DNA of 64,000 nucleotides from the NCBI GenBank assembly GCA_029207755.1, contig JARCOQ010000005.1, forward strand, positions 54,959,563 through 55,023,562. The letters run 5' to 3'. Position 1 is the stretch's first letter, and each line of letters begins with the position of its first letter. A model generated the notes under the pieces. It saw nothing but the letters and a program-made list of their open reading frames with translations, searched no databases and was not told the origin of the DNA. This document shows positions 47,931 through 59,911 of the stretch, in pieces. The position numbers and the translations under genes are program-made. Origin of the DNA: Chamaea fasciata (taxonomy: Eukaryota > Chordata > Aves > Passeriformes > Sylviidae).

Positions 47931-50389
47931 TACATTTATACCTGCAAGATTACAAGATAATTATACTTGAATTTATTGCAGGAAACTAGAAATTGCATGG
48001 TTTGTTAACACCAGACAAGTAGAGTATAATTGGCAAACACGACATGGTTATTTGTATAACATCTGAGAGCAGGTATTATTTCTTCAGAGATCCAAGATTG
48101 TTGTGTGAGAGGCAAGCATGAGCCCCAGCCAGTTTAGCACCTGGTAATAGGAAAGCAAAACACCAACCCCACCCCCACCCCCCCCCCCCGCCCCAAAAAC
48201 CAAAATATGCATTGTAAAGCAACCTGGCAGTTCTCCAGGGCTGGAAGCAAAATCTTAAAAATTAGGGTTTAGAAAGGCAGCAATTTTCTACACCCTATTT
48301 CCCTTTCTATTTGTAATTTTTTTGTCTTTTCTAGGCTTGGATGCCAACAAGAATTTTTACCTTTTGCATATATTGTAGGTTTGACTAAAAAGTATTTTCA
48401 GTGATTGCAGCTAGCTGGCCTTTGATGACCTGAGCAGTTTCCTTATGAAACAGAGGGATATAAATCTGGCCACCTTATTCTTTGAGTTCAGGGGAAGATA
48501 ACACATTTTGATGGATAGGGCCCAGGGCAGAACATAAGACACTTGCATGGCTTTTTTTCTGCCCTGCCCCTTGAGGTATTGCCTTTTGCCTCCTGCAGAC
48601 ATATGCTCTCTCTGCTGAGACCCTGCCTAGCACACTGCCTCTCCAAGCTCAGTTAAGCCTTCTGGGCACAGGCAAAGCCTGGAAAGGTTAATAAGGATGC
48701 AATGGGAACCCAGTCAGTGATGGGGATGTTTTTCTCAGTTAATTGGCAGTAGCAGTGAACCATGTACCCCAGGGCTGCATCCTTCAGACGCTGACCAGGC
48801 AAGTTTTGCTCCAGAGTCAGGGGGCATTTGGTTTGAGTGGCACATGAAAGATTCAGCTCAGCTCCTGTAGAATCCACAGCACCGATGTGGTACAAAAATG
48901 TCACTCATTTGAGACTCCAGCCATGACCTGGGCTGGGGCACCAGCAATTTTGTCTAGGAGTTGCCTTATACCTACTTTTCTAGGTAGATATGAAATTCTT
49001 GCACCTTGGCTTTTTGTTCCTTGCATACTTATTAAAAAAAAATAAATAAAAGTAGATAAGCAAAAGCCTCTTGAAACTCATGAGCCTTTCCTGGCCAACA
49101 AGTCATCTAGAGTTGCCTCCAGGTTTGCTGAATCTCCTGGGACTTGAAGAACATGGAGCAGGATGTTGAAGTATCCAGTATAAGCATAACCCTGGGCATT
49201 TCTACACATCCTGAGCTTTCTGTAGACATCAGGTGTGAATATTCCCTGGTGCTTGTGTGCAATAACAGCAATTTCACTGGGTGATGGCACTCTGCAGCAT
49301 TTGGAAAGAATTGTTTCCACAATGGCAATGTTTCATTTCACCTAGAAACCTTGAAGGAGTTTCAAATATATTGAAGCTTTGTGGCTAGACACCAAGTGGA
49401 CAAGTGGTTGTACCTCCTACCAAAAGTACTTAAGGGTAGGGGTACCAGGAAAATGAAGAATTTAGTGTGGTACACAGACAGTGCTAAGAATAACAGAAAT
49501 GAAGAATTCTGAATTCTATGTTGTACAAGAACAAGGCTAGAAACAAACTCTCCTACAGCAGAGCTCAGTGGAAGATAAATTATGATTATCTATTACAAAG
49601 CAGAGGGTTTTTTTCCAAAAGTGTTTGAAGAAACCAGATGACTTCTGAGAAAAATGTCTCCTTATTTGAAAACACTTTCTTTTCCCCTTCAGGAAAAGAA
49701 GCATAATAAGGATTTTTATCCTTACCAAGGATACCAAGTGAACTTTACTTTCCTCTGTAGCACCTTCAGTATCTGAATCATTCCTTTAGTTAGATATTCT
49801 ATATAGCAATGGGCTGTGTTATGTGACACAGCTGTCTTTTTGTAGTGTGTATTCAACCATGCCACTGAAATTGGGAAAGATCTCAGGCCAAAATCTGTGA
49901 TCCTCAGGCTAATATTTTACATAGCATTTTTTTTTAATTCCTAAACTTTCCATTCTTTAAAATTAAAATTAAACAAGCAGCAGATTTTAATCTTCAGTGA
50001 CAATGTGCAACTTGTTTATACTGTGACTGTCTCTCTACTGCGCCTCAAAAGAGCTTGAGTTTGGTTAAGAGAGGACTCAGTCCTTTCTGAATTGAGGCTC
50101 GGTGTAACTACATTCCTTCAGAAATTTAGACTCAGGCTCCCACCCTGCAGCAAATAGTTTGCTTGCCAGAAGTGGAACCAGGAAGTCAAAAGGCTCCTCC
50201 AGAGTCACTGTAGGGACTCTGCCCCCCAGCACTGGTTTCAGAGAGCGGGAAAACAATGGTTCATGATCTTTACAGGGCAAAGGAGCAGTGACTTAAGAGA
50301 GTCCTAATGCAAATAACGATTTTCCTCTAAGCCAAGTGAGTGCTTCCAGCAGATTTGTTAAGAAACAAAGAAGGGAGGATCTAAGTCTG
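47931..50389. other. Intergenic, mostly unique
   Basis: Contains the C-rich run at 48.2 kb and an 80-codon minus-strand frame at 49078-49320 discussed as a finding. No other feature. Confidence 0.5.
48166..48194 (+). repeat. C-rich run (C12 core)
   Basis: ACCCCACCCCCACC is followed by 12 C residues (48178-48189) and GCCCC. Simple low-complexity sequence with i-motif/G-quadruplex potential. Confidence 0.9.
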
Positions 50390-50660
50390 TTTGCTCTCAC
50401 TTTGTTTTCGTTTACTCTTTGTCTCTTTGCACAAATTGGTGCGTTTTAACAGAACAGCAAAGACTGCGGCTTTTGCGGCACATCTATTTTATAAATCACC
50501 GAAACTAAGCTGCAGGCTAAGAGCTGCTTAAGGCTCACCGAGGGGTGGGGTGGAAAGCCTTGTTGAGTGACATCCTGCTTTCACCGACGCGGGGTGCAAA
50601 AGGCACTGGGAGAAAGGGGGATGCAGGAAGGTGACAGAGAGCTGCTTGCCCTGCCCCTTG
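50390..50660. promoter_or_regulatory. Putative distal regulatory block
   Basis: Complex repeat-free sequence with local CpG enrichment (CTGCGGCTTTTGCGGC, ACCGACGCGGGG) and Forkhead-like TGTTTGCTC. Candidate regulatory element, with no direct evidence. Confidence 0.2.
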
Positions 50661-50796
50661 CCATCATGACAGATCCAGACTGGGGTATCTGAGAGATAAA
50701 GCAACACTGGTCACACAAAGTTTCAATGCCCGCTCCACTCCCAATTCTCAATGCTAGTGATTGGTGCTTTTACATTTTTCTTTAGAGTTAATTCCT

Positions 50797-50940
50797 TAAA
50801 AAAAAACAAAAAAAACCCAAAAAAACCAAAAAAAACCCACCAAAAACCCCCACTAAAAACCCCAAACAAACAAACAAAACCCCCAAACAAACAAACAACC
50901 CCAAAACCCAAACCAACCAAAAAACCCACAAACCCCAAAT
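50797..50940 (+). repeat. Low-complexity A/C tract (AAACCC / CAAA units)
   Basis: About 140 bases are composed almost only of A and C, with shifting AAAACCC, CCAAAC and AAACAAAC units. The open frames on both strands (Lys/Pro/Thr-rich on plus, Gly/Phe/Val-rich on minus) are artefacts. Confidence 0.95.
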
Positions 50941-53900
50941 CACATGCAAAACCAACATTAGTTTATTTCTCCTAATCCCCCTCCCCAAACATCAAGGCCA
51001 AGAAATTGCTGGACCAAGTACTGCAACTCCAGCACCAGATGGAAATTCGAAGAGATGATTGCTTACAGGTCCAAAAAATAACCTTGCCCTTTAAACAGGC
51101 ATCTTCACTGCCTCCTGACCAAGCCGTTGTTGCCACCGAGCTGACTTTGCTACAAAAGCAGATGAGCACAGACTAATGGAACTGAACTGCTGCAGTGGTG
51201 CTGGAGTGTTTAAATGACCACTCTCTTAAATGCTGAGGTACAAGACACTCCCCACAGTGCACCATTTCACTTCATAATTTTTGTCAGCCGCATCTCTGCA
51301 TTACCAGGTCTTGCTGAGCCATCTCTGGTGCTGACTGGCCCAAGTTCAGCTGCTGTGCCTGATTGCTAAGCAGACACACCTGCTGAGGCAACTGGTAGAG
51401 GTTAAATTTTCCTCCCTTGTACATGGCCAGGCAGTGTTGCCTTTGAGGTCAGGAGAGAATCAGGGGCCTTTGTCTGCTCCTGGAGGCTGGTTGTGATGTG
51501 AAGCTACATGTTTTCTCTGTGAGTATGTTGCATTTCAACAATACTGGTGATATAAGATGTGGAATGATTTTGTCTGAATGAAATTTGCTCTCACTTTGTG
51601 CACTTATTAGCAGAGGTGTAGTTGTGTAGTGAGTCGGTGCTGTTGTCTTGTGTTAGAGGGCATGTGCTGACACATCTGAATTTTGTTCGTGGGTGACTTG
51701 TCACAGGTCCTTTACAGGAAGAACATATAAATAAGCTTTAAATGGGTGTCTTTTGAATAGCCGTAGTTTAAGATGACATAATGTTTATGCAGAATCTAGT
51801 TTTGCTTGAGGTGCATGTACTCTTACTGCAGGAAGGAGGAAAATTGTCAGGGCTGGGGGAAGTGTTGCTCCCTAGATCTAGGCCCTTTCATCTGAGGGCA
51901 CTTCTCTAACTGTTTTTCTGCAGTTCTGAAAAGACTTAAGGCAGCCAGGGCTCTAGTGGCTGCCCTAGGTATGCAGTTCTGCCTCTGTGTGAATTTAAAC
52001 CAGCTCTTCTACTCTGTGCATTACTGTCTGAAAGGAAGAAACTAAAGCCTCCGTTCTGATGCTTTGATGTTCCTTCATTGCTAAAATGTATACTTAAGGA
52101 GCCTTAGCGCTTCTTCTCAGGAGTGGGTTGTTTGTGGCTCTATTTCCTTTGATAAATCGAGTGGCCCAATAGGAACTGGCTTGCAGTACTAAATAGCTGT
52201 TGCTTAGGACCTGAAATCCACAGTTTATTTATTTTTGGGCTACTCTTAGCCTCATCCAGCAGGCTGAATGTCCATTAGCAAATGGAGTTGATCATTCTGT
52301 TCAGTTGCACTTGAAAGGAATCTTCTCTGTGTGCTCTCAGCCTCTCTGTGTTAACAGCTAATGCCACAGTGAGAGGGGTGATAAGAAACCTGCTTTTTTT
52401 GGGAGCATGTCATCTGTTCAAGCCACATCCAATACAGATTGACCTTTATGGCCAGCACACAGTATCACTTCCCTGGAGCCCACCTGCTGATGGGGGTAAA
52501 AAAATGCTGGACTTGGAGCTGGTAAAAGGTGAAAATCCCCCTTTCACTCATTGATTCAAAATGTATCCAGACCCCTGTATTTGTAGTATATTTGACTGCA
52601 GCGGTTGCTAAGGGAAGAGCGAGGGTTCTCTCTGAGGAAAATGGGAAAGCAAATTGTTTGAAAAACCTCAAGTGCAGGCAGGAAAATCCAATGTAATATT
52701 GTGGTGAATTCAGTCATTTAGCTTGGAAGGTGATGTGATGCTTAATTAATTAGTGTTTGCTAAGAGTTTTAAAATTCTGTGAAGAAGTTACCTGAGATTT
52801 GTTGAGCTTGCTAATGGCCTTATGCTGTAAGCTTTCAGGGCTAGATTGTTATTTAAACTGAGTGCTAGAGCTGCTTCATTAAAGGGTCTGTCAGCACTTA
52901 CGTTATTGAAAAGTGTTTTAATGTTAATTCTTGTTCCTGGTGAGCATGGTGGGAAGGCATCCACCTGGACTGATGACTTCCCACCCCACGGGACTGTGAG
53001 GGGTGTTTAAGCTCTTGTTAGGCCTGGAACTGCCTTTATCAGTCTGGTAAATGAGAGAAACTTCTTCCCTACTGTGGCTTTTGGTTGTGATCTGTTAATT
53101 TACTACAGCTGAGGCACAGGAGCTGAAGGTGGGAAGACAACGGGAGAGGATGAAGAGAGTTGCGATAATGTAGTATTGGTGTTTGGGTTTTAAGAAAATA
53201 CACACAAGAATGAAATCCTGAGGTCAAGGGGAAAGGAAAGAGAGGTCCTTGGAATGTCACTAATTCAAGCTGCAAATACTATGACAAAAGCTGTGTACTT
53301 GGAACTATCTTAGTAGGAATGAGTATTACCAGATTCAGGTTTTCCACACTTCCCCCTGAAACCTCAGGGTTAACTTTTCCATTTAGTCTGCTTTTGTTTT
53401 TCTGATGAAACCACTAAAATAACAATTTGGCAAGAGAAATAATTCCTGTGCATGAATTCTAAAAGAACAAGCAAAGCATAAATTAGCATTTGTATTAGAG
53501 AGACACTTGAGAGGATGGCGTTAAAGTCACAAGACAAAAAGCCGTGTGTGGGTTTTGGTGGTCACCTTGCTGATCCATAAAACACTCTTGACACTGACAA
53601 TGAAAGCCCAACAAAAGGAGAAGGAGTGGTTCTATGTTTAGGTTTCTGACTTTGCCCTCTAGAGACCTGAGTATTTCCCTCCATCGCTTTATCCTTGGGC
53701 AAGAAAAAACAGCTTTAGAGCACAGCTGGGAAGGGAAAAGCCAATTGTGAGGCCAGGAGTTCTCATTAGTAGGTGAATATTGATGACTTCTGCAAGAAAT
53801 GAAGGTCGTGGAAAGCTGTGTTGACCCAAGTCCTCTCACGAGCGTTTTGTAAATGGTTTTTAAAACACCATCGACATCTTGGGAACAATGGTGGCTTTGC

Positions 53901-54302
53901 TTCCCCCTTGTGCCTGGATGTGTGGCAGGGACTGACTTAGCCAGAGGACAATGTAGATTCTTATGCCCTGTATTTAGGATATCTGTTTTCTGCCTAAAAG
54001 TGAGTTGCTCCTTGACTTGGATGGTTGCAAATTAAAATAATAAGGTATTTGAATGCTCTGGTAATAGTTGTAATATTGGTTCCTTGCGCAGACAGGCAAG
54101 AGGCTGCTGGGAAGAAAATGTAAATATTTCTTAGGATCCTCTTACATCGGGATGGCTTTTAATTTTAAAATAAGTTCATTTGCCTTTTAAGCTTACTCTG
54201 GCACAGCCTATGCACTATTTCCTTTTATTTATTTTCATTTTTGTAGTCATTCACTTTAGGAGACTCTCTATGGGAATAGTGCAGGAGTCCTGTCAGTATC
54301 TG

Positions 54303-54400
54303 CTTAGCGGCTTTTTAGTTTGTTGTTTTTTTGTTGTTGGTTGTTGTTTTGTTTTTTTTTTTTTTTGGTGTGTGGTTTGTTTTGTGTTTGAGAACACTTA
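54303..54400 (+). repeat. Low-complexity T/G tract
   Basis: TTGTTG and T-rich sequence with a T15 core near 54352-54366. Similar T/G tracts occur near 20.3, 57.0 and 58.3 kb. Confidence 0.9.
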
Positions 54401-56183
54401 AAATTGCACAAGGTGAGATGAGAGCTGAACTTGTTGATTAGGAAACCTGTTGTTTTCAAGTAATGGGCAGATAGGAATTCTGTTTCTGTTGCACATTGCA
54501 AAGGAGCTGGTGCAGAGTGAGAAGGCTCCAACCTCACCTCAGAGGCACAGAAGCTGTGCTAGTGCCAAAATTAGGAGTGTTGACTTTAACTTAATGATCT
54601 GAATGGGAGCAGCAAAGGCAGTGATTAGCATTTGCTGGGTTTAATACCTTGCACAAACACAGGGATATTAAAAGTACATAGAACAAAGAAGCAGACAGAA
54701 GACTACTGGAGTCTTCCTTCAGACAGAGGATACAAGATGAATCTCAGTGTTTCTCTGTCTTGCCTTGTCACTATAAACAGTCCTGAGAAGTCACTAGTTC
54801 AGCTCTTCTGGACACAGGACGCCTTCATTCTGCTCTTCCACATCCTCTGTGGTAAAACCCAGTGCTCCTCAGTAACTGGTTTGACTGCAGGTACCTTCAG
54901 GGGTAGAAACAATGAGAACAAGACTACAGGCTGGGTGTAGAGTGAAGAAGCAGCACATCTGAAGGAAAGAGCTGTTTGTTAACGCTAATGTTGCAAGCTG
55001 CTAGATGAAATGGGATTGATCTTTTGCAATACACTGTGTGTGAAAATGGAACACAGAAAACTGGGGGGGAGGGGGTTCAATGGGGTGTTTTGTGGTTGTT
55101 TCTTTTCCCCCTTCCCTTCTATTGTGGACTTGGATAGGAGCTGGCTCTGGCAGGGCCAGAGGGTTTCTTTCATCACTAGCATAGGTCTGCTTCCATAAGG
55201 TGTTCCACTTCTCTGTGACCCTTTCCCCTCTCTCTCTCCACCCCTTTTGGCATTTCCACCATACAACTCAAAAGCAGAAGCAGTGTTTTGTCCCTGGACT
55301 CTGTCATTCTACATGGAGGCAGAAGTATGGTTCTGAGATGACAAAATCTGATTATGACTTATGACCTGTTCAGGTGTTTTATCCTTTCCCAGTGGAAGCA
55401 TTCAGAGGAGTCAGGCTGGGGACTGCCTGCCACCTTGGAATGGGTCTCAACAAGGGTGTGGTTACCTGGTAGGAGGTGCTCCAAGTCCAAGGTGCTTCCT
55501 CTCTGTGGAGGAGGATAAAGCCTTTTGAGAGGAGCAATGAGAAATGGAAGGTTCTCAGTGGCAGAAACAAAATTACTTGAGAGGAAGAGCAGCCCGGTGC
55601 ACTGGGACTGTGGCCATTAGCAGCAAGCCCAGTGGAGCGCTGGCAAAGCAAAGAGCAGGGCACGGCTGCTGTAACCATCCCTGCTGTCCCTCTGTCCTGA
55701 GGAGCAAAGACCCCTGGATGGCTGCCAGGACAAAGTTTTGGCACCCGCAGCGGGTTGACACAAAGTCCAGGCTGGTTTGCAGCTGGAGGTGGGGGGTGAG
55801 CAGAGCAGGGTGGGACTTGCTTATTTTCTGTCTTTTCATCAGTTGGTTTTCTTGGCTGTTCCTATGCGTGTATAAACATTTCCTCCCTGTGTTCCCCTGC
55901 CTTTGTTGTTTCCCCTGGTGAATTGATGTTGCTGCTGTTACTGAATGATGATGGGGCTTTTTCCTCCTTATTTTCAAACATGAAGCGAGGTGAATTAATG
56001 TGTGGGTGGAAAATGCCACAGGCAAGAAGTGTTGCCCTTGGCACGAAGAGGAAGATCTTTGCCAATCTTCCTGAAGTCCTGTGCTGCTGGCTGAACTGTT
56101 CTTGTACCAAGCAGAGATGGATACAGATAAAAGCATATTGTGTTTCGTGCATGAGGGCCACGGTCAGAGCTGAAGTTTGATTT

Positions 56184-56199
56184 AAAAAAAAAAAAAAAA
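56184..56199 (+). repeat. A16 homopolymer
   Basis: A run of 16 A residues with no recognisable pseudogene upstream. Confidence 0.95.
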
Positions 56200-56937
56200 G
56201 TATTTGTTGCCTCTGTTTGCCCCTCATTATGTAATGGCAGCACCTGGGACTCTAGATCTGGATGCTGGGAGGTGTTCTGGATCCAAACCTTGCAGACTTG
56301 GCTGCAGCATGAACTGAGGTCACTCTGATGAGCAGTTTGCTCACTCTTCTGCCTCCTTTCCCCCACAGCAGCTCTTGATGTATTAAGCAGGCTGCTGGAA
56401 CCAGAGCCATGTGCATGATGTAACTGCCCAGCACATGTTGAAGAGCTCTGGGAATCTCATCAGCCAGAAAGTTTGTGCATGCCCTCTCCAGTGCTGTTTT
56501 CCCCCTATCCCTTCCTTGCAGAGGTGGGATTAGCTTCTGACACTACACAGAGCATTTGGGCTGTCTCAGAATCCCTGCTGGTGCTTGCTCTCACTCCAGA
56601 AGAGTGTTTCCATCTGAAGCATAAACTGTTACCTGCAGTTTAGCCTCAGCTAAAGCTTTGAGGCAGTAGGAAAGAGCAATGATTCACCTCAGCCAGCTAC
56701 TCCGTATAATTCATATCATATGTACTTGTGTGTCATAATAATGAGCACAGTTTCTTTTCAGTGGAGTAGGTTTTCCACTCTTCAGCAACAATAAATATTG
56801 CATAGTTTTTTTTTCTATGTAGAACAAATAACCAGTGCTTGTTATTAAAAGATAATTCTTGGAGTGTTAATATCTGGTATTGTTGCATGAACAAAGATGT
56901 TTTTACATGAATGAAAGATTATCTACTAACTCTCAAT

Positions 56938-57022
56938 CTTTTTTTTTCCACTTTTTTTTGTTTTTATAATTCAATCCTACATCTATTTTGGTGGGGGTTT
57001 TTTTTTGTTTTGTTTTTTTTCT
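56938..57022 (+). repeat. T-rich low-complexity tract
   Basis: Several T7-T8 runs separated by short spacers and GGGGG. No other content. Confidence 0.85.
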
Positions 57023-58059
57023 CCTCACATTTCCACAATCTATTGTGAAAAGACTGTAGCTTGCACTTCTGTACAGAGATGATGGGTGGCATGTGAGAGA
57101 ATTCTTTAAAAAGTAATGGAATATTAAGACTGGTGTGTGTGTCTGTGTGTGGTGACAAGCCATCCTTTCAGCTAGAAAGTAAGAGATGTTGCACAGGACA
57201 GGGCTATGAGGAATAAAAGCATTTTTAAGGACTGGAGTGAAAGCCTACTGCTGACTAGTAGATGATTAGTTGAAGGGTGTGGTCTGAACAGTTTTACATA
57301 ATTTTCCTGTATCTATATTTACTCCTTGGGAAGCAGTAGGTTGCAACTGAAACATTTTTTCTTTTGTTGACTTGAAAAGTATAGTAAATTTGCTGCTAGA
57401 TTTTTTTCCTCCTGCTTTCTACACTTTTGCCCACAGCAATTTGTAATTGAGTCTAACAAAGAACACAGATATGTTACAGGTTCCTCTTTTAAAACCAGGC
57501 CTAGCAATCAGATAATAGGTTCCTTTTGGCAGATGTGTGGCACCAAAACCTGAGTGGGTTTTCTTTTTGTTGTAGTAATAAATGCTATATGGCCATCTTT
57601 ACCAGTCAGTCCCCAAGACTGTTTCCATTTAACTCTTGAAATATTAAAAAATGCCAGCACGGGAATGGGGATTGTGTGGTTAGAAGCTCTTTCCTTCCAC
57701 CTGGAAGGGAACCTTCAGGACCTGAGTGATGCAAACCCAGATTTGATGGCTGAAGAAAACCTGAGAAGCCAATGGAGCAGGGGCAGAATTAATTGAAGGT
57801 TGGGCTGTAGCAGCCTACCATCAAAATCTCAGCCTCTAATGTATAACATGTGTTCCTGCTTTCATTTGTCTGCTTTACGAGAGTTAATACACAGCGTTTT
57901 CAGGGTTCACAAGGGGGCTTTCCCCCCTCTAGGCTATTAGCTACAGTAACAGCTTATTTAGAAAGTTAGACTTTCTCTCAGCTGGGGGAAAACGTGGCCC
58001 CGAAGGAGAGGAAAGGGGGAGGAAGAGGAGAAAACTGAGTATTTTGTTTAAGCAACTTA

Positions 58060-58290
58060 ACAATACAATTCCAGAGGAAATGAATCAGAAGAGAGTGATT
58101 TCTGCAAGCGTGTATTTTTTTGCTTTATGGAAACAAAGAAGTTTAGATCCTGGCCTCCCGAGAGCCAATAGGGCCCGCGTTTAACTTAGGATGGTAATGT
58201 GGGGTCTTGGTTCTGTTGCTACGGGCGGAGGAAGGTATTTTCAGAAGAACAAAGGGTTGTTAGCTTGGCTTGTATCTTTTACAACCTTCT
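58060..58290. promoter_or_regulatory. Putative regulatory block with CCAAT box
   Basis: GAGCCAATAGGGC at 58162-58174 contains an NF-Y-type CCAAT core, with nearby CpGs (CCCGCG, ACGGGCGG). There is no TATA box or clear first exon, so it is treated as a weak regulatory candidate. Confidence 0.2.
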
Positions 58291-58307
58291 AGGGGCACTT
58301 CCCAGGA

Positions 58308-58376
58308 TTGTTTTTTTTGTTTGTTTGTTTAGGGTTTTTGTGTGTTTTTTAGTTGGGGTTTTTCCCCCCTCCCCTA
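58308..58376 (+). repeat. T/G tract ending in a C-rich run
   Basis: T8 and (GTTT)n units pass into GGGGTTTTTCCCCCCTCCCC. Low complexity. Confidence 0.85.
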
Positions 58377-59614
58377 GGAAACAACCTCCTTCCTTACCTC
58401 ACACCTGAAAACACATGGTGTTCTAATGTCATCTTCCATGGAAAATGAGGTCATCTGCACCTCACAGAGTGTGGTCTTGTACTGGTGGCACTTGGCACAA
58501 TCCCCTGGTTCCTTCCTGCTGTGGGCTTATCCCAGCTCTGGGGAGTCTTAACACAGCCTTAAGCTGTGCCCCACCAAGGCGCTCTAAGGGACCATCTGGC
58601 GGGGAGGGACTTTGGAGGACTGTAAATAGACCCCTGCTTTTCTTGGACTTGCCCTTTGTGAGGAGGTATGAGGAGGTTTCCTTCCTCTCTGTTTCCTCTG
58701 TTAGCGTGGTCTGCCCCTTTGGAGAGGGCAGAATGGGAGGATGTGCTCCTAGCCCCACACCCAGGGAGGCTTGGAGCAATCTGCCTGTGCATGTACAGTC
58801 TGTAGATTATTAATATCCATTTGTGGGCAGATTGTTGGTGTGGTTTTGTCTGTGTGCATTTCCAAACCATCCTGGTCCTTTCTAAGGGCGATTTCCTGGA
58901 ACAAGCCCTATGTGGGTTGTGAGTAGCTGATTCATGATTGCTATCCTTAGACTAAGATTGCTGGGTGAAAGAGGTGTTTAATCTTGGCCTTTCACATGGA
59001 CTGACAGCTGTTTCACACCTCTGGTGGTTTTTCACAGTGCTTTCAGTATGTGCTGATGCTGAACTGGAAATATTGCTCTTTTTCCCTCTCCATTAGGGCA
59101 TATGAATAATTGACTATCTGCAGATATTCTGAAACATCAGCCCCTCTTTCTTCCTCCACTCTAAAAACCTTTATTCCACGTGTGCTGGTGTGTGTCTTGT
59201 GTTGCCCAGCTCATTTATCCATAAGTGGTGACAGCACTCAGGGAGTGAAATTCTGCTCTGAACTTTCATAGCCTGTGCCCTACCTGCCTCTCTCTGTGCA
59301 GTATTTCCTGGCTCCTGACTGCAGGCCCTTGAAAACAGCAGTGAAGTGTTTTGAAGCAATTCTCTGACCTCTTCTCTTGCCTGTTTGGAAGGAGCAGCAT
59401 TTTCCTTGCTACAGCACTGGCTGTGGCCAGGCGGGATGTGTCCATACATAGCACACAAGTAGGTCAGGGGGAAAGATGTTTTGGATGTTCTACATGACCT
59501 TGTCGTTCAGGCCAGAATGCAAATTCTTCTGGTTTTTGACTTTACCTGATGTAATGGAGCAGCCTAACAGGGGCTGTGCGAGACACTCTGTTCCCAGAGC
59601 CCAGGGTTGCAGTA
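58377..59614. other. Intergenic, no gene seen
   Basis: Moderately G+C-rich unique sequence with overlapping open frames on both strands and no supported exon. Confidence 0.5.
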
Positions 59615-59911
59615 CCTGGTGGCAACAGATTGTCCTCTTCTCCCAGGCAGCCAGTGACAGGACAAGAGGACATGGCCCCAAACTGCACTAGGGGAGATTG
59701 AGGTTGGACATCAGGAGGAATTACTTCACTGAAAAAGCTGTGGAACTGGCATTGGAACTGGCTTCTCAGGGAGGTGGTGCAGTCACCATCCCTAGAGGTG
59801 CTCAGACAGGATGTGACACTCAGTGCCATGGTCTAATTGACCAGGTGGAAATCGTTCAAAGTCTGGACTCATTGATCCTGGAGGTCTTTTCCAACCTAAA
59901 TGATTCTGTGA
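59615..59911 (+). mobile_element. CR1 LINE 3' region (sense)
   Basis: In the sense direction it contains CTTCTCCCAGGCAGCCAGTG, ACAGGACAAGAGGACA, GGACATCAGGAGGAATTACT, CAGGGAGGTGGTGCAGTCAC and CATCCCTAGAGGTG. It ends in TTTTCCAACCTAAATGATTC, the canonical avian CR1 3' terminus. It is the longest CR1 piece in the window, and its open frames are non-functional remnants. The 5' boundary is approximate. Confidence 0.92.

Larger units (their letters stand above)
50941..58059. other. Intergenic, mostly unique
   Basis: Apart from the listed low-complexity tracts I see nothing specific. A 187-codon minus-strand frame at 55573-56136 overlaps several others and lacks a recognisable domain. Confidence 0.5.

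Noticed and set aside
50723..50988. Glycine/phenylalanine-rich and lysine/proline-rich frames
   Set aside because: They are produced by the A/C low-complexity tract.
55573..56136. 187-codon minus-strand frame
   Set aside because: No domain, no splice context, and several other frames overlap it on both strands.
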